DNA from: Desulfobacterales bacterium
GTDB lineage: Bacteria; Desulfobacterota; Desulfobulbia; Desulfobulbales; BM004
NCBI GenBank assembly: GCA_030621655.1
Contig: JAUXHH010000077.1
Location: 1-7,500 of the forward strand
Length of the DNA: 7,500 bases
Direction of reading: 5' to 3'
Both the position numbers and the translations under genes were made by a program. The stretch's first letter is position 1. Each line of letters opens with the position of its first letter. The notes beneath the pieces are model-generated. The model ran no database searches. It worked only from the letters and a program-made list of their open reading frames with translations, and was not told the DNA's origin. Below, one piece after another: positions 1-5,482 of the stretch.

Positions 1-2553
1 ATGCGGGATAAGAATGACAACGTGGTGATAGTCTGCTCCATTGAAAACATGGATGCCATGGGGGTTCATACCGGCGACTCAGTAACCGTGGCGCCTGCCC
101 AGACCCTGACTGACAGGGAATACCAGCTTATGCGAAATGCCTCAATAGCCATTATGCGGGAAATTGGGGTGGAAACAGGTGGTTCAAATGTACAGTTTGC
201 CGTCAACCCCGAAGATGGTGAGTTGATGGTCATTGAAATGAATCCCAGGGTTTCCAGGAGTTCAGCCTTAGCTTCAAAGGCTACAGGTTTTCCCATAGCC
301 AAGATTGCCGCCAAGCTGGCAGTTGGTTATACCCTGGATGAAATTCCCAATGATATTACGAGAGAGACCTATGCCTCCTTTGAACCGACAATTGACTATT
401 GCGTGGTGAAGATACCGCGGTGGACTTTTGAGAAATTCCCGGAAGCAGAGGATGTTCTTACCACGGCCATGAAATCCGTGGGTGAGACCATGGCAATTGG
501 CCGTACTTTTAAAGAGGCCTTTCAGAAAGGGGTGCGTTCCCTCGAGATAGGGCGTATGGGTTTTGGGAATGACGGCAAGGATTCTCTTGCCTCCATAGAT
601 GAAAATGAACTGGAGAAAAAGCTGGTCACCCCCAATTCACAACGGATTTTCTATCTTTATGAAGCACTGCACCGCGGCAGGAGTATTGAGGACCTCTATC
701 GCCTGACGTTTATTGACCCATGGTTTCTCAACAACTTTAAGCAACTGGTCGAGACCGAAGCTGATATTAAAGAGACAGGCTTCCATGGCCTGGAAAGAGA
801 TTTTCTGCGTAAAATTAAGCAGCAGGGATTTTCCGATTTTCATATTGCCCACCTTACCGGCACCACAGAAGATGATATCCGGGAACTGCGGCTGAAGCAG
901 GATCTGATTCCAGTCTATAAACTTGTTGATACCTGTGCGGCTGAATTTGAGGCCTTCACGCCTTATTATTATTCCACGTACGAGACCGAAGATGAATCCC
1001 GGGTGAGCAGCACGAAAAAGGTTATAATCCTCGGCGGCGGACCCAACCGTATAGGGCAGGGGATTGAATTTGACTACTGCTGCGTACACGCCTCTTTTGC
1101 TTTGAAGGAGATGGGTATTGAGTCCATTATGGTTAACAGTAACCCGGAAACAGTGAGTACAGACTATGACACCTCGGACAAGCTTTATTTTGAGCCGTTG
1201 ACCCGAGAGGATGTGCTTAATATTATTGAATGTGAAAAACCGGATGGGGTAATTGTCCAATTCGGGGGACAGACACCGTTGAATCTGGCTGTGCCCCTTG
1301 CCGAGAAAAAGGTGCCAATCGTCGGTACATCTCCTGACTCCATTGACAGGGCGGAAGACCGTAAGCGGTTTCAGCAGTTTCTGCAGAAACTAAACCTGCA
1401 GCAGCCGGCCAACGGAACCGCCCGTACCACGGAAGAAGCTCTTGCCATAGCAGAACGTATCGGCTATCCCGTGGTGGTGCGGCCTTCATATGTCCTCGGC
1501 GGCAGGGCCATGCGGATAGTTTATAACGAGAAGGGAATCAAAGAATTCATGACTTCTGCCATAATTGTTTCCTCTCAACACCCCGTACTTATTGACAAGT
1601 TCCTGAAAGATGCCATAGAGGTGGATGTTGATGCCATCTCTGATGGTGAAACCACTATTATTGGCGGCATCATGGAGCATATCGAAGAAGCGGGAATTCA
1701 CTCCGGTGATTCTGCCTGCGTCCTGCCTCCCCATTCTTTGTCTCCTGAAATGATTGAGGAGATAAAGGTGGCCTCAAAGGCCATGGCCGAAGAATTGAAA
1801 GTTATAGGGTTGATGAATGTCCAATTCGCGGTCAAGGATAACGAACTTTATATTCTGGAGGTCAACCCCAGGGCTTCGCGCACTATACCTTTTGTCAGCA
1901 AGGCAACAGGGGTGCCGTTGGCAAAGCTTGCAACCAAGGTGATGATGGGCATGAAACTTGCCGATTTGGGGCTGACCACGGAGGTCGAGGTAAAGCACTG
2001 GGCAGTAAAGGAGGCGGTATTCCCCTTTGACCGGTTTGCCAATGTCGATACATTATTGAGTCCTGAAATGAAATCAACCGGAGAGGTAATGGGGATTGAC
2101 AGTTCCGTGGGAATTGCCTTTGCTAAATCCCAGTTGGCCGCCGGTCAGCAATTACCTGCAAAGGGGAATGTCCTTATCAGTGTGCGCGATGCCGACAAAG
2201 CGGCTGTTCTGCCGTTGGCACAGCGCCTTTTAAGTCTTGGTTTTTCCATTCTGGCCACAAGCGGTACTGCAACATTTTTAAGTGAACACAACGTGGACTG
2301 TTCCATGGTCAATAAAATATCTCAGGGAAGACCGCATATTCTGGATAAGGTGCAGGACAAACAGATCCAGTGGATCATAAATACCTCATTGGGGTCCAGG
2401 ACAACGGAGGATTCCTATTCCATCCGGAGGAGTGCTCTCGATTATCATCTGCCGTATACCACAACCACAAGTGGAGCACTGTCGATGGTGAGGGCGCTGG
2501 AGACGTTAAAGGAAAAAGAAATACAGGTTAAAGCGATTCAGGAATATTTTTAG
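1..2553 (+). CDS. carB: Carbamoyl-phosphate synthase large subunit, C-terminal ~850 residues (5' end outside window)
   Basis: CarB uses ammonia from the CarA glutaminase, bicarbonate and two ATP to make carbamoyl phosphate for pyrimidines and arginine in the cytoplasm. The visible 850 residues align without gaps of note to E. coli CarB (1073 aa, from memory) from about residue 221, so some 220 residues lie upstream and the ATG at position 1 is an internal methionine. Visible parts in order are: the end of ATP-grasp 1 (E79 and N81 in EMNPRVSRSS, matching E299/N301), the helical oligomerisation region (~184-333), ATP-grasp 2 (~334-716, opening with ILGGGPNRIGQGIEFD, with E620/N622 matching E841/N843, and H560 and D570 at the ornithine-site positions), and the MGS-like allosteric domain (~717-850). 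T753, T756 and K772 match the UMP/IMP-site residues T974, T977 and K993, and T821 matches ornithine-site T1042, so both effector sites look intact. It stops at TAG 2551-2553. No clear terminator follows. Identity is certain; only the start is missing. Confidence 0.98.
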   Translation: MRDKNDNVVIVCSIENMDAMGVHTGDSVTVAPAQTLTDREYQLMRNASIAIMREIGVETGGSNVQFAVNPEDGELMVIEMNPRVSRSSALASKATGFPIAKIAAKLAVGYTLDEIPNDITRETYASFEPTIDYCVVKIPRWTFEKFPEAEDVLTTAMKSVGETMAIGRTFKEAFQKGVRSLEIGRMGFGNDGKDSLASIDENELEKKLVTPNSQRIFYLYEALHRGRSIEDLYRLTFIDPWFLNNFKQLVETEADIKETGFHGLERDFLRKIKQQGFSDFHIAHLTGTTEDDIRELRLKQDLIPVYKLVDTCAAEFEAFTPYYYSTYETEDESRVSSTKKVIILGGGPNRIGQGIEFDYCCVHASFALKEMGIESIMVNSNPETVSTDYDTSDKLYFEPLTREDVLNIIECEKPDGVIVQFGGQTPLNLAVPLAEKKVPIVGTSPDSIDRAEDRKRFQQFLQKLNLQQPANGTARTTEEALAIAERIGYPVVVRPSYVLGGRAMRIVYNEKGIKEFMTSAIIVSSQHPVLIDKFLKDAIEVDVDAISDGETTIIGGIMEHIEEAGIHSGDSACVLPPHSLSPEMIEEIKVASKAMAEELKVIGLMNVQFAVKDNELYILEVNPRASRTIPFVSKATGVPLAKLATKVMMGMKLADLGLTTEVEVKHWAVKEAVFPFDRFANVDTLLSPEMKSTGEVMGIDSSVGIAFAKSQLAAGQQLPAKGNVLISVRDADKAAVLPLAQRLLSLGFSILATSGTATFLSEHNVDCSMVNKISQGRPHILDKVQDKQIQWIINTSLGSRTTEDSYSIRRSALDYHLPYTTTTSGALSMVRALETLKEKEIQVKAIQEYF

Positions 2554-2610
2554 GCTGATATCTTACGGGGTAGGGGTAGACTTTTAAGGTGTCTGAACTT
2601 ATCTTTATTT

Positions 2611-2639
2611 TTGATTACTTGTAGTATGGTTGATATATT
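2611..2639 (+). promoter_or_regulatory. Candidate sigma70-type promoter for ftsH-folP
   Basis: TTGATT at 2611-2616 (four of six matches to TTGACA) is separated by exactly 17 bases from TATATT at 2634-2639 (five of six matches to TATAAT). It lies in the most AT-rich part of the 167-base carB-ftsH gap, about 80 bases upstream of the ftsH start. Transcription would begin near 2645-2650 and give a leader of roughly 70 bases. I saw no convincing heat-shock sigma32 elements (CTTGAA / CCCCAT). This is consensus matching by eye only, and AT-rich DNA gives such matches by chance. Confidence 0.4.
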
Positions 2640-2668
2640 TAAATATAGTAAAATTATTTATAAAAACA

Positions 2669-2692
2669 ACTCCGGCGATAAATTCCGGAAGT
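2669..2692 (+). promoter_or_regulatory. Small hairpin in the ftsH 5' leader
   Basis: TCCGG (2671-2675) and CCGGA (2685-2689) form a five-pair GC-rich stem with a nine-base loop. The stem extends by an AC/GT pair (2669-2670 with 2691-2692) across a bulged A at 2690. It has no following T-run, so it is not an intrinsic terminator. A second tiny inverted repeat, GAGT-TTG-ACTC at 2693-2703, follows directly and ends six bases before the G-rich ribosome binding site. Together they could fold the leader of the ftsH message, but their effect is unknown. Confidence 0.35.
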
Positions 2693-2708
2693 GAGTTTGA
2701 CTCTTATT

Positions 2709-2713
2709 GGGGG
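2709..2713 (+). promoter_or_regulatory. Ribosome binding site supporting the TTG start of ftsH
   Basis: GGGGG lies seven bases before the TTG at 2721 and can pair with the CCUCC anti-Shine-Dalgarno using one G-U wobble. An in-frame TGA at 2715-2717 sits between it and the TTG, so the reading frame cannot start further upstream. The next ATG (2745) has no comparable purine run before it. Confidence 0.55.
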
Positions 2714-2720
2714 CTGAATT

Positions 2721-4637
2721 TTGAACACATTTTATAAAAACTTGAGCATGTGGTTGGTTATCGGCTTGACCATGATTCTCTTATTCAATCTTTTCAACAA
2801 GCCACAGCTCCAGCATGTGGATATTTCTTATAGTGATTTTGTGAATAGTGTCGAATCGGGCGCAATATCCAAGGTTACCATTGAAGGTGATCAAATCACC
2901 GGTGCTCTCAGGGGAGGTAATGATTTTAAGACAGTGGCCCCTGACGATTCGGAACTCATCCCCTTGCTGCGTACAAAAGGCGTAGATATTTCAGTTAAAC
3001 AGAAGGAAGACACTCCCTGGTATGTGACTATTCTGGTTTCCTGGTTTCCCATGCTGCTTCTCATCGGCGTCTGGATTTTTTTCATGCGCCAGATGCAGGG
3101 AGGCGGCCGTGGTGCCATGTCTTTTGGAAAAACACGGGCACGGCTCATGGAAAAAGGTGAAACGAATGTTACCTTTAAAGACGTTGCCGGTATTGAAGAA
3201 GCCAAGGAAGAACTATCTGAAATTATCGAATTTTTGAAGGATCCCAAGAAATTTACCCGGCTGGGCGCGAGGATTCCCAAAGGCGTACTCCTGGCAGGGG
3301 CTCCTGGTACAGGCAAGACACTTTTAGCCAAGGCAATTGCAGGCGAGGCAGAAGTGCCCTTTTTCACCATCAGCGGTTCTGATTTTGTCGAAATGTTTGT
3401 CGGTGTCGGTGCTTCCCGGGTCCGTGATCTCTTTGTTCAGGGCAAGAAAAACGCACCCTGTATTATCTTTATTGATGAGATTGATGCTGTGGGCAGGCAC
3501 CGTGGAGCAGGTCTTGGTGGTGGTCATGACGAGCGGGAACAGACTCTGAATCAGCTGCTGGTTGAAATGGACGGTTTTGAATCAAGTGAGGGGGTAATTA
3601 TTGTTGCGGCCACGAACCGTCCCGATGTTCTTGATCCGGCATTGCTTCGCCCCGGGCGCTTTGACAGACAGGTTATTGTGCCCATACCCGATGTTGGGGG
3701 GCGTGAGAAAATACTGGAGGTGTATGGCCGTAAAACAGCAGTGGCTGATAATATCGACTGGAAGGTCATTGCCAGGGGAACCCCCGGTTTTACCGGTGCC
3801 GATCTTGAGAACATGGTCAACGAGGCCGCTCTTCTGGCAGCCCGTGGCGGGGGTGACAAGGTTACCATGCAGCATCTCGAAGAGGCCAAGGATAAAGTGA
3901 TGATGGGCGCTGAACGGCGGAGCATGATCATCACCGATAAAGAGAAAAAAATTACCGCCTATCACGAGGCCGGACATGCCCTGGTCGCTATCCTGCTGCC
4001 CGATACCGATCCCATTCATAAAGTTACCATTATTCCCAGGGGTAGAGCGCTCGGACTTACCCAGCAACTTCCCATAGAGGAAAAACATACGCATTCAAAA
4101 AGGTATCTGATCAACAGAATATGCATTCTTCTGGGCGGCCGGTCTGCAGAAAGTCTTGTTTTTGATGATATCACAACCGGTGCGGGCAATGACATAGAAC
4201 AGGCCACCACCTTGGCCAGAAAGATGGTCTGCGAGTGGGGAATGAGTGATATGGGGCCACTGACTTTTGGTAAAAAGGAAGAACAGATTTTCCTTGGCCG
4301 TGAGATTGCTCAGCACCGCGACTACAGTGAAGGTACCGCCATCCAAATTGATAAGGAAGTAAAGGAACTTGTGGAGTCAGCCAACAACACTGCGCAAAAA
4401 CTTTTGTCGGATAATGTTCAGGTTCTGCATGAAATGGCTAATGCCCTGCTGGAAAGAGAGACCATTGTGCTGGAGGATATCGAGAACATTCTTGAGGCTG
4501 CTAAATCCGGCACCAAGCCGGCAAAGGAGAATCAGGAAACTGATGATCAGGTGCAAGTTGAGGAGCCGCCGGCAGAGGAACAGGCTGCAGAGCCGGAAAG
4601 TCCAGAAGCTGGATCAGATCAAAAGGCCAAAACCTAA
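2721..4637 (+). CDS. ftsH: ATP-dependent zinc metalloprotease FtsH
   Basis: FtsH is a hexameric inner-membrane AAA+ protease that pulls membrane and short-lived cytosolic proteins into a zinc-dependent proteolytic chamber. The 638 residues match the family's usual length (E. coli about 644). Order: TM helix 1 (~10-26), a periplasmic domain (~27-100), TM helix 2 (~103-122), AAA+ module with Walker A GAPGTGKT (193-200), pore loop FVGVG (226-230), Walker B IIFIDEID (248-255) and second region of homology with arginine fingers (R310, R313), then the M41 protease with HEAGH (415-419) and the likely third zinc ligand D491 in TGAGNDIEQAT. Every catalytic motif is intact. The last ~40 residues are a Glu/Pro/Gln-rich, probably disordered tail. 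Start: TTG 2721 is the first usable codon after an in-frame TGA (2715-2717) and gives the typical N-terminus NTFYKNLSMWLVIGL; ATG 2745 would trim it. It probably has its own promoter and is cotranscribed with folP 29 bases downstream. Confidence 0.98.
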   Translation: MNTFYKNLSMWLVIGLTMILLFNLFNKPQLQHVDISYSDFVNSVESGAISKVTIEGDQITGALRGGNDFKTVAPDDSELIPLLRTKGVDISVKQKEDTPWYVTILVSWFPMLLLIGVWIFFMRQMQGGGRGAMSFGKTRARLMEKGETNVTFKDVAGIEEAKEELSEIIEFLKDPKKFTRLGARIPKGVLLAGAPGTGKTLLAKAIAGEAEVPFFTISGSDFVEMFVGVGASRVRDLFVQGKKNAPCIIFIDEIDAVGRHRGAGLGGGHDEREQTLNQLLVEMDGFESSEGVIIVAATNRPDVLDPALLRPGRFDRQVIVPIPDVGGREKILEVYGRKTAVADNIDWKVIARGTPGFTGADLENMVNEAALLAARGGGDKVTMQHLEEAKDKVMMGAERRSMIITDKEKKITAYHEAGHALVAILLPDTDPIHKVTIIPRGRALGLTQQLPIEEKHTHSKRYLINRICILLGGRSAESLVFDDITTGAGNDIEQATTLARKMVCEWGMSDMGPLTFGKKEEQIFLGREIAQHRDYSEGTAIQIDKEVKELVESANNTAQKLLSDNVQVLHEMANALLERETIVLEDIENILEAAKSGTKPAKENQETDDQVQVEEPPAEEQAAEPESPEAGSDQKAKT

Positions 4638-4666
4638 ATTGTTTCTACAAAACAATACCTGAGACC

Positions 4667-5482
4667 ATGCGGTTTGAATTCGGCAGCAAAGTCCTGGTCA
4701 TGGGAATTCTGAATGTTACTCCGGATTCCTTTTCTGATGGCGGCCGTTTTTTCAGTAACAGTAGTATTGCTGCCCAGATTGACACCATGGTGGAATCCGG
4801 TGCCGATATCATAGATGTTGGCGGCGAATCCACCCGTCCTTTTGCCGAGCCGGTGAGCATTGAAGACGAGTTGGCCAGGGTTCTCCCTGCAATTCGTATG
4901 ATCCGGCAGCGCTCCCCCATTCCAATATCAATTGATACGACTAAATTTGAAGTAGCTGAAAAGGCCCTGGATGAAGGGGCAGATATTATAAATGATATCA
5001 GTGCGCTGCGATTTGACCCGAATATGATTGGACTGGTCAGGGAAAGCGGGGTGGAGGTTATCATTATGCATATGCAGGGCACACCATCTGATATGCAGGT
5101 TGATCCCCACTACGATGATGTGGTAGCTGAGATCAAGGATTTCTTTAAGGAGAGGCTTGCGTGGGCAGCAGAAAAGGGTGTTCCCGGAAAAAGGTTTATT
5201 TTAGATCCCGGGATCGGGTTTGGTAAAACCGTTGGGCATAATCTCAGCATTCTTAAACGGCTGGATGAATTTATCGATTTGGAATGCCCGGTACTCATTG
5301 GGCATTCACGCAAAGCATTTATCGGCAAACTTTTAGGCATAGAAGTGGATGAAAGGGATGCGGCAACTGCTGCGGTCTCCGCGCTCTGTGCAATGAAAGG
5401 TGTGTCAATCCTGCGGGTTCATGATGTGAAAAAGACGGTCGAAGCCGTACGTCTGGCAGAGGCTATCAACAAAGCCGATTAA
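4667..5482 (+). CDS. folP: Dihydropteroate synthase
   Basis: FolP condenses 6-hydroxymethyl-7,8-dihydropterin pyrophosphate with p-aminobenzoate to give dihydropteroate in folate synthesis; it is the sulfonamide target. The 271-residue TIM barrel has the full motif set: MGILNVTPDSFSDGG (12-26), GGESTRP (52-58), SIDTTK (88-93), NDIS (109-112), MHMQGTP (134-140), DPGIGFGKT (180-188), GHSRK (212-216) and RVHDV (250-254). N16, D90, N109, D180, K216, R250 and H252 match the E. coli ligand residues N22, D96, N115, D185, K221, R255 and H257. F22 and P58, equivalent to E. coli F28 and P64 where sulfonamide-resistance changes occur, are wild type. Residue 59 is Phe where E. coli has Gly, with no insertion, so this is a chromosomal folP and not a sul-type gene. 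ATG 4667 has only a weak GAG-type ribosome site; ATG 4700 is a less likely start because it begins inside the first barrel strand. The 29-base gap to ftsH lacks a terminator, suggesting one transcript. Confidence 0.97.
   Translation: MRFEFGSKVLVMGILNVTPDSFSDGGRFFSNSSIAAQIDTMVESGADIIDVGGESTRPFAEPVSIEDELARVLPAIRMIRQRSPIPISIDTTKFEVAEKALDEGADIINDISALRFDPNMIGLVRESGVEVIIMHMQGTPSDMQVDPHYDDVVAEIKDFFKERLAWAAEKGVPGKRFILDPGIGFGKTVGHNLSILKRLDEFIDLECPVLIGHSRKAFIGKLLGIEVDERDAATAAVSALCAMKGVSILRVHDVKKTVEAVRLAEAINKAD
5429..5448 (-). terminator. Weak candidate terminator for the minus-strand gene, inside folP
   Basis: Read on the minus strand, ACGG and CCGT flank the six-base loop CTTCGA and are followed after one C by five T. 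It lies about 30 bases past the minus-strand stop codon, within the folP coding sequence. The stem is only four pairs, so it would be a poor terminator. It is listed because no better hairpin was found between the convergent genes. Confidence 0.2.
5479..5482. other. Shared TTAA: overlapping stop codons of convergent genes
   Basis: The palindrome TTAA supplies the folP stop (TAA at 5480-5482, plus strand) and the stop of the minus-strand gene (TAA read from 5481 to 5479). The two reading frames therefore overlap by four bases tail to tail, with no space between them for a conventional bidirectional terminator. Confidence 0.95.

Noticed and set aside
1..3. ATG at position 1 as the carB start
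   Set aside because: The protein aligns to CarB from about residue 221 onward, inside the first ATP-grasp domain, so this Met is internal and the gene continues upstream of the window.
637..1260. 207-codon open frame antisense to carB
   Set aside because: It lies wholly inside a certain gene, has no recognisable motif and no credible ribosome site; it is a by-product of carB codon use.
2567..2578. Tandem GGGGTA repeat after the carB stop
   Set aside because: Two six-base copies in a row are easily chance; no further copies nearby and no link to a known element.
2578..2594. AGAC...GTCT inverted repeat after carB as a terminator
   Set aside because: The stem is only four pairs with a nine-base loop, and the T-rich stretch starts well downstream and is interrupted.
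2745..2747. ATG at 2745 as the ftsH start
   Set aside because: It would remove the conserved NTFYKNLS N-terminus before TM helix 1 and has no purine-rich ribosome site; the TTG at 2721 has one.
2891..4094. Antisense open frames across ftsH (2891-3370, 3551-3934, 3582-4094)
   Set aside because: They are shadows of ftsH with low-complexity Ser/Arg/Pro-rich translations and no family resemblance.
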